A stretch of DNA of 64,000 bases from an uncultured Paracoccaceae bacterium (GTDB lineage: Bacteria; Pseudomonadota; Alphaproteobacteria; Rhodobacterales; Rhodobacteraceae), in assembly GCA_951812305.1 (NCBI GenBank), contig CATOSB010000006.1, forward strand, positions 165,276-229,275, given 5' to 3'. Position 1 is the first letter of the stretch, and every line of letters starts with the position of its first letter. The notes beneath the pieces were generated by a model. That model was not told the origin of the DNA and made no database searches. It worked only from the letters and a program-made list of their open reading frames with translations. This document shows positions 1 to 8,881 of the stretch, piece by piece. A program made the translations under genes and the position numbers.

Positions 1-668
1 AATTGCTCAGCTTTCTCTTGCGTCATGGACTCCGATACGAGAATGGCAGCTATTGGACGAAGCGGCATCGCCGATGGCTGGCAGAATTGCGCCGCTTCCG
101 CTTTTCTCACCAGCAGCTGGCCTTCGAGGAACTGAAGCGCGCTGTTGATCAAGCCGAAGCCCGAGTGGCCACCCTGGACCAGGCGATTGAAGAGGCAATT
201 CAGACCTGGCGCTTCGCTCCTGTCGTCGATGCCTTGCGTGCGCTGCGTGGGGTGAACACGATCATCGCGAGCACTGTGGTGGCCGAGATCGGCGACATCA
301 CGCGATTTGAAAATCCACGCCAACTCATGGCATGGCTTGGACTGGTGCCAACCGAACATTCCAGTGGTAACACAACGCGGCGGGGGCGTCTGACCAAGAC
401 CGGCAATGCCCTGGCCCGGACGATGCTGGTGGAGGCGAGCTGGTCCTACCGGCATCCGCCGAAGGAGGGGCATCTCTACCTGAAACGCTCCGAGCACCTG
501 CCACAGGAGATCCGCGACATCGGCTGGAAAGCGCAGACCCGTCTGTGCAAGCGGTTCCGGTATCTGTCGAACACCGGCAAACCTCAGCCGCGCGTGCTCG
601 CCGCAATCGCCCGCGAACTGGCTGGCTTCGTCTGGGACATCGCACGGAAAGCGCCGCTCCCGGCCTGA
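1..668 (+). CDS. IS110-family transposase, C-terminal part (5' end outside window)
   Basis: The frame is open from the window edge to a TGA at 666-668, giving about 221 residues of a protein that very probably begins upstream. The region with GVNTIIASTVVAEIGDI followed by LMAWLGLVPTEHSSGN is the helix-hairpin-helix / Transposase_20 domain typical of IS110/IS116/IS902 transposases. These enzymes use a DEDD catalytic domain; that N-terminal domain is not in the window. The TTG at 3 is only the first possible start inside the window and should not be read as the gene start. Family assignment is firm; completeness cannot be judged. Confidence 0.9.
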   Translation, partial: LLSFLLRHGLRYENGSYWTKRHRRWLAELRRFRFSHQQLAFEELKRAVDQAEARVATLDQAIEEAIQTWRFAPVVDALRALRGVNTIIASTVVAEIGDITRFENPRQLMAWLGLVPTEHSSGNTTRRGRLTKTGNALARTMLVEASWSYRHPPKEGHLYLKRSEHLPQEIRDIGWKAQTRLCKRFRYLSNTGKPQPRVLAAIARELAGFVWDIARKAPLPA

Positions 669-966
669 GTTGGCAGGCATCACAGCCTGCCTGTGTAGCA
701 CGCTGGAGATGGCGGCCATTGATAGGGAAACCCTCGGAACACTTTGGGAAAAACATCCGGTCTTAGAGAGAGGTAACCCCGTATCGAACTTGGTCAGGCG
801 GTATCCAATCCGCGGATGAGAGAATGATAACCATCGGTTCGGCCCACCGTCTCCAGCGCCTGCACAGGCTACAACTTTTGACCATCCCGCACCAGCGGGG
901 TAGATAAAGCGTGTCGAGAAAACCAAAAACGCTCATGAGAGGTGTAAATCTGGCCTATCGTTTCCC
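669..966. other. Non-coding stretch after the IS110 transposase
   Basis: No convincing gene is seen. The first part is presumably the 3' non-coding end of the IS110 element. IS110 elements lack clear terminal inverted repeats, so I cannot place the right boundary. The last ~60 bases precede the hypothetical gene at 967 and may hold its promoter, but I do not see a strong match. Confidence 0.5.
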
Positions 967-1335
967 ATGAGCAAAATAATCGCTGAACACCTGGACGCGT
1001 TGCGCGCCACATTACCTTTGGCGCGGCTGACCGCGTTCGTCGATCTGCACTCTGAGCTCGTGCTGATCAACAGTGCAAGTTATCAGCCGCGGCAAGAGGA
1101 ATTGGACAGGCTAGCTGCGTCGGCTGCGCGGGCTCTCTCTTCGGCAAATGAACCGTCTGGCGCGGCCAATCAAACAGAGGCAATTCTTCTGACGTCGGAC
1201 AACACAATGGTCTTTGTGCGATCACCGATTGACCAGAACGAAGCGCTTTGCTGTGTTTGTGACCCAAGTGCCGATGCCAATGCCGCATTGGATGGCGTCC
1301 ACACGGCGATGGACGAAATCGCGAAAACACCCTAA
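967..1335 (+). CDS. Hypothetical protein, possibly Roadblock/LC7-like fold
   Basis: A 122-residue soluble protein with no signal peptide or membrane segment. The pattern of an N-terminal helix, a strand LTAFVDLHSELVL, a second helix and later strands (AILLTSDNTMVFVRSP, EALCCVCDP) resembles Roadblock/LC7-type proteins, but this is inference from pattern and not a motif match. The ATG at 967 is chosen because it directly follows the intergenic stretch. The next gene starts 36 bases downstream on the same strand, so the two are probably cotranscribed. Function unknown. Confidence 0.65.
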   Translation: MSKIIAEHLDALRATLPLARLTAFVDLHSELVLINSASYQPRQEELDRLAASAARALSSANEPSGAANQTEAILLTSDNTMVFVRSPIDQNEALCCVCDPSADANAALDGVHTAMDEIAKTP

Positions 1336-1371
1336 GGGGAGCACGAGTTTCCAAAAACCGGTGATCGCCGC

Positions 1372-2175
1372 GTGAACGACAATGACCGCCAAAAACGCAT
1401 TCTCGAACGCCTCGCGGCGGAAGACAGCGTGGTCGAGGACGGCTGGCGGCGAATTGGCACCGGGCGGCAACAAGACCTTGTCCTGGCCCTTCTTGCGGAA
1501 ATCGATGAAACCGTCATTCCCAGCGCATTAAGCATCAGAAACCAGAACGGCGGCATTTTGCAATTCCAGGTCGCCAACCGGCGCCTTTTTAATATCGACC
1601 TTCCATTGCCGGAAGACCTTGAGGAATTTCAGGCGATTTGCAACGCACCGCTTGCTGGGTCCGACGAGACCACGCTGGCAAAATCCGGCGCAATGGTCAG
1701 GCGCCACCTTGACGCGAGCCCATATATCTGGATCCGCAGCGCACTGGCGATGCAAGAGGGATCGGCCGCGCACACCGGCGTGGCGAGCGGCGTTTTGGGC
1801 GTACATTGGTCAAGCCAGGATCACGGTGACGAAGCGGACAAGGTCAACGCCTTTGCGGATTTCGTAGAAAACGTACAGTCTTGCGCAAACGATTGGATCC
1901 TGCTTCGGGATGGGGAGTTGGCCGAACGGGCGCCGCCGTCTCAGGGTTTGGTGATATCAGCGGGTCCCAATCCGCCGCTGGCTGTGGACCATTCCGCCGC
2001 GCTTGCCAAACTATGGAAGGCGTCGGGTACGCAGGCCACTCTTCTGGTGACGGGGTCCGAAAAGTCCAAGAAACGGTTTCTTCATGCAACCAACGGAAAC
2101 GAATTTATTTCGGCGGAAATATCGGACGCGTATGAAGTTATGTTGCTTCATACATGGCGTGACTCTGGTCTTTAG
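1372..2175 (+). CDS. Hypothetical protein, 267 aa
   Basis: Starts with GTG at 1372 (no upstream in-frame ATG is compatible with the preceding gene) and ends with TAG at 2173-2175. The protein is soluble and acidic, without signal peptide, transmembrane segments or motifs I recognise. It has an N-terminal helical part (residues 1-20), a mixed alpha/beta middle and a C-terminal part around residues 195-267. It follows the 967 gene with a 36-base gap and may work with it. I cannot assign a function. Confidence 0.65.
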   Translation: MNDNDRQKRILERLAAEDSVVEDGWRRIGTGRQQDLVLALLAEIDETVIPSALSIRNQNGGILQFQVANRRLFNIDLPLPEDLEEFQAICNAPLAGSDETTLAKSGAMVRRHLDASPYIWIRSALAMQEGSAAHTGVASGVLGVHWSSQDHGDEADKVNAFADFVENVQSCANDWILLRDGELAERAPPSQGLVISAGPNPPLAVDHSAALAKLWKASGTQATLLVTGSEKSKKRFLHATNGNEFISAEISDAYEVMLLHTWRDSGL

Positions 2176-2347
2176 AAACCTTCGGTTGCCTGGACCGGCA
2201 TTCGCAATATCCGCATTGTCCGGCTCTCTGCCGGATAATGATTGCAATAGTTACATTTATTGTGGTGTCCCAAAAAATGAGCTTATGCAGGCAATAATGG
2301 AAGTCTGTTGGATGACCCGCTTGTTTGCAAAGCTGTAATTGGTTTTT

Positions 2348-2935
2348 TCAATCGCTTCGATCTCCCATCGCCTCGCGCCAGTGTTTCCGGCAGAGCGAGA
2401 CATAGGTCTCGTTCCCGCCGATCTGGATTTGTGCACCGTCTTTAAGCACTGCGCCTGATTCGTCGGTGCGGATGACCATCGTGGCTTTTTTGCCGCAATG
2501 GCAGATGGTTCGGGCCTCTCGCATCTCGTCGGACAGGGCCAGAAGGGCGGCGGAACCGGGGAACAACTCACCGCGAAAATCAACGCGCAGACCGTAGCAC
2601 ATGATCGGTACTTTCAGGTCGTCGACGGCGCGGGCCAACTGCCAGACCTGATCACTTTCGAGGAACTGCGCCTCGTCTATGAAGACACAGTCGACCGCGC
2701 CTTGCCCAATCCGATGCGCGATCTTTTGAAACAGGTCTTCGCCGGGCGCAAACCTGTCGGCATCCTCAGATATCCCTATCCGGCTGGCGATTCTGCCTTT
2801 TCCGGCGCGATCATCAAGGCGCGCGGTCAACAGATAGGTTGTCATTCCACGTTCGCGGTAGTTGTGCGAGGCCTGCAGAAGTAGCGTCGATTTGCCCGCA
2901 TTCATGGTGGAATAGTGGAAGTAAAGTTTTGCCAT
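2348..2935 (-). CDS. tdk: Thymidine kinase
   Basis: Type II thymidine kinase, which phosphorylates thymidine to dTMP with ATP in the cytoplasmic salvage pathway. The 195-aa product begins MAKLYFHYSTMNAGKST, with the P-loop STMNAGKS at residues 9-16. FIDEAQFL around residues 85-92 carries the Walker B Asp and catalytic Glu. TICHCGKKA and SLCRKHW hold the zinc-binding Cys/His residues of the C-terminal lasso domain. The frame is open 40 codons further upstream, but the ATG at 2935 is the start that matches the family's N-terminus and length. It stands alone, convergent with the gene at 1372. Confidence 0.95.
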   Translation of the reverse strand: MAKLYFHYSTMNAGKSTLLLQASHNYRERGMTTYLLTARLDDRAGKGRIASRIGISEDADRFAPGEDLFQKIAHRIGQGAVDCVFIDEAQFLESDQVWQLARAVDDLKVPIMCYGLRVDFRGELFPGSAALLALSDEMREARTICHCGKKATMVIRTDESGAVLKDGAQIQIGGNETYVSLCRKHWREAMGDRSD

Positions 2936-3177
2936 GCGCTGTGCTACCCCGAGCCTTGCGTGGGGCGCAAGAAGGTGGGCCCGCCACTTGGCCGATGGAG
3001 TCAATTTGACCGTGCGGCGGACCCGAAACCTTGCCAATGCTGGGGACACTGACAAAGCCTATTCCCGGTCGCCCGAGAACGGTTTATACATCGCAACTGG
3101 AGTTCTGGGGAATAAGGGGATTTCCGGCAAGGAATTCCCCGAAAAGACGGGGACAGAAAAGCTAGGACGCGGGAACA

Positions 3178-3630
3178 GTGAACGCTCGGTACCTTAAGAA
3201 ACATACAGAGACACTTGTCAAAGAGGTGGGTCTGGAAGCGGCGTGTGCCATCACCGGAAAATCCAAAGCCACTTTGGGCAGGTATTATTCCGATGCTGAT
3301 GAACATGGGGACCGGTTCATGCCGGTGGATGCCGTGGCGCAGTTGGAGGAAGCGGCGGGATATCCGCACTTGACAGCCGCGCTGGCAGAGCTTCGCGGCA
3401 TTACGCTGACCTATGATGGCAACCGCCGGAATTCACCGCCCGATGGGGGCGTGAATGCGGATGTTGTCGCGTTGAGCCAGCGGTTTGCGATGCTGATGGG
3501 CGAATACAACCAGGCCATCGAAGACGGGAAGATCACCGTGAATGAGGCCAAGCGCCTGTTGCGGGAGACGCTGGAATTGCAGCGTGTGTTGTTAGATATG
3601 AAGCTGCATCTGGAGGAAGAGAGTGTTTAG
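3178..3630 (+). CDS. Hypothetical DNA-binding-like protein (phage CII-like N-terminus)
   Basis: A 150-aa protein starting with GTG at 3178. Residues 8-40 (TETLVKEVGLEAACAITGKSKATLGRYYS, quoted here in outline only) read like a helix-turn-helix as in phage CII-type regulators, and MPVDAVAQLEEAAG continues the similarity. The C-terminal half, from about residue 95, is a long alpha helix ending in MKLHLEEESV. No other prophage genes are visible nearby, so a domesticated or purely chromosomal regulator is as likely as a phage remnant. Function is not established. Confidence 0.6.
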   Translation: MNARYLKKHTETLVKEVGLEAACAITGKSKATLGRYYSDADEHGDRFMPVDAVAQLEEAAGYPHLTAALAELRGITLTYDGNRRNSPPDGGVNADVVALSQRFAMLMGEYNQAIEDGKITVNEAKRLLRETLELQRVLLDMKLHLEEESV

Positions 3631-3724
3631 GTGGCGCTGGGTTTTCCGCGCATAAAAATTGCCTTTACGCGCCCTTCAGACCTGCCACCCCAGCCGGGTT
3701 AACAGCGAACAGCGCCCCGGCCAT

Positions 3725-3845
3725 TGCCTGCCCGTCCCGACGGGCTGGCGATTATTTGAGGCAAGTGCAATCCATTGAGTTCGTTCGGACTTTTCTGCCA
3801 TAAAGGGCTGCCTTTGGAATGTTGCATCGCCATCCCACGGGCAGT
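3725..3845 (+). repeat. Intergenic repeat R1 (core only)
   Basis: The stretch 3631-3935 has no gene. It contains the core of a repeat also found at 5985-6182, 13048-13252 and 32003-32205. Shared landmarks are the hairpin ATCGCCTGCCCG...CGGGCTGGCGAT region and the closing block CATCCCACGGGCAG. This copy lacks the outer block (GCGGAATCAAGCC) of the other three, so it is a shortened or diverged member. Confidence 0.75.
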
Positions 3846-3935
3846 CGGTGGCCGCCAGAGAGGTGGCAAGAAGGGGAAGTGAGTTAACGACTGCTTCGGG
3901 CCACTTTTGCCAATTCCACATGTTCCCCAAAGCCG

Positions 3936-5147
3936 TCACGCAAATGCGCTGGGCCAGACACGCTCGACAAACCAGTACGCGCCTATGACTGCGATGATCA
4001 GCGATGCCGGGATCGCGATGGCGTTGCGATACCAGGGGCGTTTGCCAAAGGGCAGGCCGACAAGCAGAAGTGCGGCGAGGATCACCGCAAGCTGGCCGAA
4101 TTCGACACCAATATTGAAGCCGATCAGGCGGGCGATGAAATTGGCCTGCCCGCCGCCCAGTTCGCCAAGAACCGAGGCGAAGCCAAGCCCGTGAAGCAGG
4201 CCGAAACCGAAAACGACGGCCGTGCGCCAGACGCCGAGCTTGGGGCGAAGTATGTTTTCCACGGCCACAAAAACGATTGAGGCGGCAATCAGCGGTTCCA
4301 CGATGCTCGCGGGGATCTGAACGATGCCAAGCGCGGCAAGGGCCAGCGTCACGGTATGGGCGAGCGTGAATGCGGTAACTTGCGTTAAAAGCGGGCGCAG
4401 GGCGAGCGAGAAGAAGAACAAGCCGAGGACGAACACGATGTGATCCAGACCCTTGGGGATGATGTGTTCGAAGCCCTGAACGATGAAGCGGGTAAACACC
4501 GTTCCGGCGGATTCCACGGCAAAGCCGATACGCGGCAACGGCACGCTGACCATCCCAAGTTCCAATAGCGCGGCATAGGCGTTCTCGCCGCCGCCAACCT
4601 GGCGGATGATCAGCGGGCCGTTTTCGGCGGCCCAGCCGACGGTTACATCGGTCCCATCGTCGGGAAGCGCCGCAGTCACGATTATCCGGCTGTCGCGTGG
4701 CAGTGTGGAATCACCAACGTCGGGGATGTCAATTTCGCCCAAATCCGCCTGCAACGGTGTGTTACCGGCCATAAGCAGAAATGTTGCTCGCCGCACTGGC
4801 CAGATTTCCTGCAGTTCCCTACCAAGCTCGGTTGCGTCCATTGCCCGCAACTCATCGTAACGCGCGGCTTGAGGGGCGTTGTCGGTATCGTCGAGTCCCT
4901 GCAGGTCAATTCCGGCGACAAATGTTTCCAGGGTAAGCTGGATTTCAAGTGTCAGAGTGGCGGCGCCCACAGTGACATCCGCGATTGACGGGCGGATCTC
5001 ATGGGCATGTGATGGGTTTTGCGCCGCAAAAAGGATCAAGAATACGTGCAGAACCAAAGCGAGGCTTGACTTCGCGGTGGCCCATGCGAGCCTGAAAGCC
5101 CCTGCACATGCGAGGATAAATTGGATGCGATCATTGCTGTTGGTCAT
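3936..5147 (-). CDS. HupE/UreJ family membrane protein
   Basis: About 403 aa. An N-terminal hydrophobic stretch (SSLALVLHVFLILFAAQ) ending near PSHAHE is a likely signal peptide. Residues ~45-220 form an exported beta-rich region. The C-terminal ~190 residues contain six to seven transmembrane helices with GLDHIVFVLGLFFF and HTVTLALAALG, typical of HupE/UreJ-type (putative metal transport) proteins. The ATG at 5147 lies inside the divergent DUF4198 gene (23-bp overlap); a TTG further in, giving an N-terminus LVLHVFLIL, would avoid overlap and is a reasonable alternative. Pairing with a DUF4198 protein suggests a shared role, perhaps metal uptake; this is inference. Confidence 0.8.
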   Translation of the reverse strand: MTNSNDRIQFILACAGAFRLAWATAKSSLALVLHVFLILFAAQNPSHAHEIRPSIADVTVGAATLTLEIQLTLETFVAGIDLQGLDDTDNAPQAARYDELRAMDATELGRELQEIWPVRRATFLLMAGNTPLQADLGEIDIPDVGDSTLPRDSRIIVTAALPDDGTDVTVGWAAENGPLIIRQVGGGENAYAALLELGMVSVPLPRIGFAVESAGTVFTRFIVQGFEHIIPKGLDHIVFVLGLFFFSLALRPLLTQVTAFTLAHTVTLALAALGIVQIPASIVEPLIAASIVFVAVENILRPKLGVWRTAVVFGFGLLHGLGFASVLGELGGGQANFIARLIGFNIGVEFGQLAVILAALLLVGLPFGKRPWYRNAIAIPASLIIAVIGAYWFVERVWPSAFA

Positions 5148-5922
5148 GTCGGTTCTTTTTGCGTTGCCCCTGAAGGCGCATGAATTCTGGATTTCGCCAG
5201 AGAAATACATGATTTCACCGGGGGATCAATTGCGCGCAGCACTGAGAGTCGGGCAGGAGTTCGAGGGGTCGGAATACGCCTATGTGCCGCGCAATTTCCG
5301 GCGCTTTGATCTGGTTCAGGGTGGCAGTTGGGTGCCGGTGGAGGGACGTGTCGGTGACAGACCGGCATTGTCGAGCGAGATTGCCGCGCCGGGATTGGTG
5401 ATCGTCGTCCACGAAACCAGCGACAGCACGCTGACATACAACGACTGGCAGAAATTCGTGAATTTCGTCACGCATAAGGCGGCCGAATGGGTTCTCGCCG
5501 AACACCAAAGCCGGGGTTTGCCGGATAAGGGATTTCGCGAACGCTACAGCCGTTACGCCAAGAGCCTTATCGCTGTCGGGGATGGCGCAGGGGAAGATCG
5601 TGCGGTGGGATTGCTGACAGAGATCGTGGCAGAGGCGAATCCATACACAGATGATGTGAGCGGCGGGATGCCGGTGCGGATCCTCTATCAGGATGCGCCG
5701 CGCGATGGGGCGCAACTGGAAGTGTTTGAAAAGGCCTTTGATGGGACGGTTTCGATTGTCACCTATACCGCCGACGGCGACGGTCGCGTGATCGTTCCTG
5801 TGAAGAAGGGCCACTGGTATTTGCTCGATTCCGTGGTTCTGCGCGCGTTGGAGCCGGAAACAGAGAACGGGCCGGTCTGGGAATCGCTTTGGGCGGCGTT
5901 GACGTTTCAGGTGCCGGAGTAG
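5125..5922 (+). CDS. DUF4198 (NikM-like) periplasmic protein
   Basis: 265 aa with a clear signal peptide (MRSLLLVMSVLFALPLKAHE; cleavage after LKA). The mature protein starts HEFWISP, the conserved N-terminus of DUF4198 proteins, a family linked to nickel/cobalt uptake components where an N-terminal His can bind metal. The start ATG at 5125 has AGGA about 9 bases upstream. The frame is open further upstream, but that part is antisense to the HupE-like gene and lacks a signal peptide. The product is predicted to be periplasmic. Divergent to, and slightly overlapping, the HupE-like gene. Confidence 0.8.
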   Translation: MRSLLLVMSVLFALPLKAHEFWISPEKYMISPGDQLRAALRVGQEFEGSEYAYVPRNFRRFDLVQGGSWVPVEGRVGDRPALSSEIAAPGLVIVVHETSDSTLTYNDWQKFVNFVTHKAAEWVLAEHQSRGLPDKGFRERYSRYAKSLIAVGDGAGEDRAVGLLTEIVAEANPYTDDVSGGMPVRILYQDAPRDGAQLEVFEKAFDGTVSIVTYTADGDGRVIVPVKKGHWYLLDSVVLRALEPETENGPVWESLWAALTFQVPE

Positions 5923-5984
5923 TTTTTGCCGGCCATGTTGGGTCTGTCGCTGGGGTGATCGGGACGTGGCCCAATAGAGACAAG

Positions 5985-6182
5985 ACGCGTGATTGCCTGC
6001 CCGTGGGATGGCGAAGCAACCTTGCAGATTGCCCGTTTATCCCGGCCAAGTCCGCAAGCGATCACTGGATTGCGCTGCCCTCACTAAATCGCCAGCCCGC
6101 CGGAACGGGCAGGCGATCACGCGGCGCCTGCGGCTTGATTCCGCGCGAGGGGGGCAAACGTGCAATGTCCGTTTCAGGCCAG
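5985..6182 (-). repeat. Intergenic repeat R2 (full length)
   Basis: Fills most of the 300-base gap 5923-6222 between convergent genes. It is inverted relative to the other copies. Two arms, 5986-6004 and 6105-6123, are inverted repeats of 19 bases with a single mismatch. The outer block 6124-6182 contains the complement of GCGGAATCAAGCCGCAGG and GGCCTGAA. No gene is supported here. Confidence 0.85.
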
Positions 6183-6222
6183 AATCTGGTTCTGTGCGAA
6201 ACTTGCCCAACCGCAGCCTTAC

Positions 6223-7035
6223 CTACCCCGCGCAACCGCGGATATCTACCGCGCGTCCGGAACCAATCAGTGTAATGCGCACAGAGCTGCGATCCAGCGC
6301 GAAAGGTTTGGAATTGGGCGGCACAAGGTCGGCCGTCGCACGTAATGTGCGACCGTCACGCTGGGTTGAGGCCTCTGACACCCAGATGCGCGCATCGGGC
6401 AATTCGAATACCGCAACCTCGTTGCGGGAGATTTGCGGCATGTCGATTTCTGCCGTCAGGCGCAGGCCATCGGCAATAGGATCGACGCGACAGGACACCT
6501 TGCGCATTCCGGCCTCTGCCGCCGTATCAGCGCGGGCATTCAGTGCAGATTGAATCCGCGCGTCAGGTGCGCCTGCGCCGCTTACGTCGGTGGACAGGCG
6601 GAACGTCACGGGGACACAGACATCCTCGCAAATGCCGATTTCGATACGCGCGCGCAGTGCGATAGCTTTGCCTGCGGATTTCGGGGTCAGCTCAATGGGC
6701 AGAACCACTTCGCCTTCATAGCCGACAGAGCGCATTCCGTTTTGGTGGAATATATCGGGCACCGGCCAGTGGTATCGCACGCCCGCGAGGTTTTTTGACC
6801 GCCGCCAGTTAAAGCGTGGCGGGATGCCCGCGTCGCCAGGCGCGCGCCAATATGTTTTCCACCCCGGCGCAAGGCGGATGCGCAGGCCCACGATGTGGCC
6901 GCCATCATCGGTGCGCCAACCCGGCAGGATGTCGACATCGGCCACGTCATCGATGTTGATGCCGTGATAGCCCGCGTGAAGCGGTGCGCCGATCATGATA
7001 ATTCCGGCGAAAAGAAGAGCTACGAGATTTCGCAT
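6223..7035 (-). CDS. DsbD N-terminal-domain-like exported protein
   Basis: 270 aa with a signal peptide (MRNLVALLFAGIIMIGAPLHAG). It contains WKTYWRAPGDAGIPP near residue 60 and EIGICEDVCVPVTF near residue 130, the pattern of the protein-disulfide reductase DsbD N-terminal-like family. The CX3C pair may be redox active. The membrane and thioredoxin domains of true DsbD are absent, so this is a stand-alone periplasmic domain. It is divergent from yqgE (127-base gap that should hold both promoters). The exact partner is unknown. Confidence 0.8.
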   Translation of the reverse strand: MRNLVALLFAGIIMIGAPLHAGYHGINIDDVADVDILPGWRTDDGGHIVGLRIRLAPGWKTYWRAPGDAGIPPRFNWRRSKNLAGVRYHWPVPDIFHQNGMRSVGYEGEVVLPIELTPKSAGKAIALRARIEIGICEDVCVPVTFRLSTDVSGAGAPDARIQSALNARADTAAEAGMRKVSCRVDPIADGLRLTAEIDMPQISRNEVAVFELPDARIWVSEASTQRDGRTLRATADLVPPNSKPFALDRSSVRITLIGSGRAVDIRGCAG

Positions 7036-7162
7036 GACGTCTATCTAGCCATAAACGGCAAATGCTGAAATCACGATTAAGCGACGCATCCGTGTATGTG
7101 ACATTGCCACATCGGGGCCACAGCTGGGTGCAACGGCGCGGGAAAAGCCTTAGATTAGGTGT

Positions 7163-7735
7163 ATGTCTGATGCTGATTCCATTGATCTGAACGGCAAGCT
7201 GTTGATTGCAATGCCGGGGATGGGTGATCCACGCTTCGAGAAATCGGTCGTCTATATGTGCGCGCATTCGTCTGACGGGGCGATGGGGCTGATTGTGAAC
7301 AAACCCGCGCCCGATCTGAAGATGGACGACCTTTTGGAGCAGCTGGACATCCCGCGCGGCAATGGCAGCCGGGATGTACGGGTGTATTTCGGCGGGCCGG
7401 TGGAACACGGGCGCGGCTTTGTGCTGCATTCGGCCGAATATACGTCGGAAGAAGCGACCCTGAAGGTTGATGAACGTTTCGGGATGACCGCGACTCTGGA
7501 CATTTTGCAAGACATGTCGCGTGGGGACGGGCCGCAGCGGCGGATTCTTGCGCTTGGTTATTCCGGCTGGGGGCCGGGACAGTTGGAGGAAGAGATCAAC
7601 CGCAATGGCTGGCTGACCTGCGATGCGACGCCAGACATCGTTTTTGCGCGCGACGATGAGGCGAAGTGGATCGCGGCGCTGAATTCGATGGGGATTGATC
7701 CGTTGTTGCTGAGCGCGGAGGCCGGACGGGCGTAA
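7163..7735 (+). CDS. yqgE: YqgE/AlgH family protein (DUF179)
   Basis: 190 aa. LNGKLLIAMPGMGDPRF at the N-terminus, then VYMCAHSSDGAMGLIVNK, VYFGGPVEHGRGFVLHS and ALGYSGWGPGQLEEEI are the conserved blocks of the UPF0301/AlgH family. The protein is cytosolic, of full family length, and its biochemical role is not settled. In other bacteria it often sits beside the Holliday-junction resolvase gene; that is not the case here. Confidence 0.93.
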   Translation: MSDADSIDLNGKLLIAMPGMGDPRFEKSVVYMCAHSSDGAMGLIVNKPAPDLKMDDLLEQLDIPRGNGSRDVRVYFGGPVEHGRGFVLHSAEYTSEEATLKVDERFGMTATLDILQDMSRGDGPQRRILALGYSGWGPGQLEEEINRNGWLTCDATPDIVFARDDEAKWIAALNSMGIDPLLLSAEAGRA

Positions 7736-7842
7736 GCATCAAGGCAAAATGAGTGCTGTCGCACGCTTTATTCTGGGATGTGTGGTGAGGCGACGCCAGA
7801 TATGCGTGTTGGCGCCAGCCGCGCGAGCTGGAATTTCCGTAT

Positions 7843-8796
7843 TTATGACCAAGAAGAAGCGGGGGATGCGTTTTTGGGCGCGGCGGCGCGCGTGAGGCGG
7901 TCGTTGATGGCGCGACCGAGGCCGGATTGCGGGATCGGAGCGACGGCGATGGGTTTCTGGAGGGCGTCCAACGCGTGCAGGTGACCGAAGAGATTGGCGG
8001 CGGCCTCGGTCAGGTCGCTGGATTTTGAAAGGTTGAGCGTGGCGGGGCCGGGTCCGAAGCCCAAATAGGATTCATTTGGTTTCGGGTTTTGTGCGTTCAG
8101 GCGGATTGGGGCGTTGGGTGCATAGTGAGAGGCGAGTTGCCCCGGTGCGTTGATTGCACCTTTGTGGGTCGCGAGCGGGTGGTTGAGAAGGGCTTCGATT
8201 TTTTCGGCCGGAACACCTCCCGGGCGCAGGAGCGTCGGTTGCGGGGTGAGACCGAGAATGGTGGATTCGAGACCAATGGGGCAGGGACCGCCGTCCAGCA
8301 CGGCGGCGATGCGACCATTCAGGCCCGCGAGTACATGCTCGGCACTGGTGGGGCTGATCCGGCCGGAGCGGTTGGCCGAGGGGGCAGCGACGGGGCGCCG
8401 GGTCGCCGCAAGCAGGTTCTGCGCGAGCGGGTGATTTGGGACGCGGATGGCGATGGTGTTGAGTCCGGCGGTGACAAGGGGGGCAATGCCGCTTTCGGGT
8501 TTCAGCGGCAGAACAAGTGTCAGCGGGCCGGGCCAAAACGCGTTGGCCAAAGCCAGCGCGGTCGCGTTGAAACCGGCGAGTTCGCGGGCGGCAACCAGAT
8601 CGGAAACATGGACGATCAGCGGGTTGAAAGTGGGGCGGTTTTTGGCGGCGAAGATTTCGGCAACGGCGCGATCGTTGGTCGCGTCAGCGCCAAGGCCATA
8701 GACTGTCTCGGTTGGGAAGGCCACGAGGCCGCCGCCGCGCAGAATTTCGGCGGCGCGGTCGGTTTCGTCGGGCAAAAGGCGCAAGGTCTGCGGCAT
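7843..8796 (-). CDS. sua5: L-threonylcarbamoyladenylate synthase (Sua5/YrdC long form)
   Basis: Makes threonylcarbamoyl-AMP from threonine, bicarbonate and ATP for the t6A37 modification of tRNAs. 317 aa: YrdC domain in residues 1-~200 with FPTETVYGLG (27-36), KNRPTFNPLIVHV and APSANRSGRISPT, then a C-terminal Sua5 domain linked through a segment with PGQLASHYAP. The two-domain length separates it from short TsaC. Another gene of the same tRNA pathway, tsaB, lies at 39130. Divergent from the acyl-CoA dehydrogenase gene with 85 bases between the starts. Confidence 0.93.
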   Translation of the reverse strand: MPQTLRLLPDETDRAAEILRGGGLVAFPTETVYGLGADATNDRAVAEIFAAKNRPTFNPLIVHVSDLVAARELAGFNATALALANAFWPGPLTLVLPLKPESGIAPLVTAGLNTIAIRVPNHPLAQNLLAATRRPVAAPSANRSGRISPTSAEHVLAGLNGRIAAVLDGGPCPIGLESTILGLTPQPTLLRPGGVPAEKIEALLNHPLATHKGAINAPGQLASHYAPNAPIRLNAQNPKPNESYLGFGPGPATLNLSKSSDLTEAAANLFGHLHALDALQKPIAVAPIPQSGLGRAINDRLTRAAAPKNASPASSWS

Positions 8797-8881
8797 CGTG
8801 ACGTCGGGTTCCTAGTGATCCCAGAAGACAGGTCGTGTTACTTAGCGCGGCAGGATGGTTCTGCCAAGGTGGAGAGAACAA

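Noticed and set aside
2176..2347. A possible IS fragment between the 1372 gene and tdk
   Set aside because: The short AT-richer stretch has no recognisable ends or transposase codons; not enough to call.
5889..6553. Small basic frames inside the intergenic repeats, with RLRLDSARGG-like text
   Set aside because: The same text appears in different frames and is broken by indels between copies; the conservation is at DNA level, not protein.
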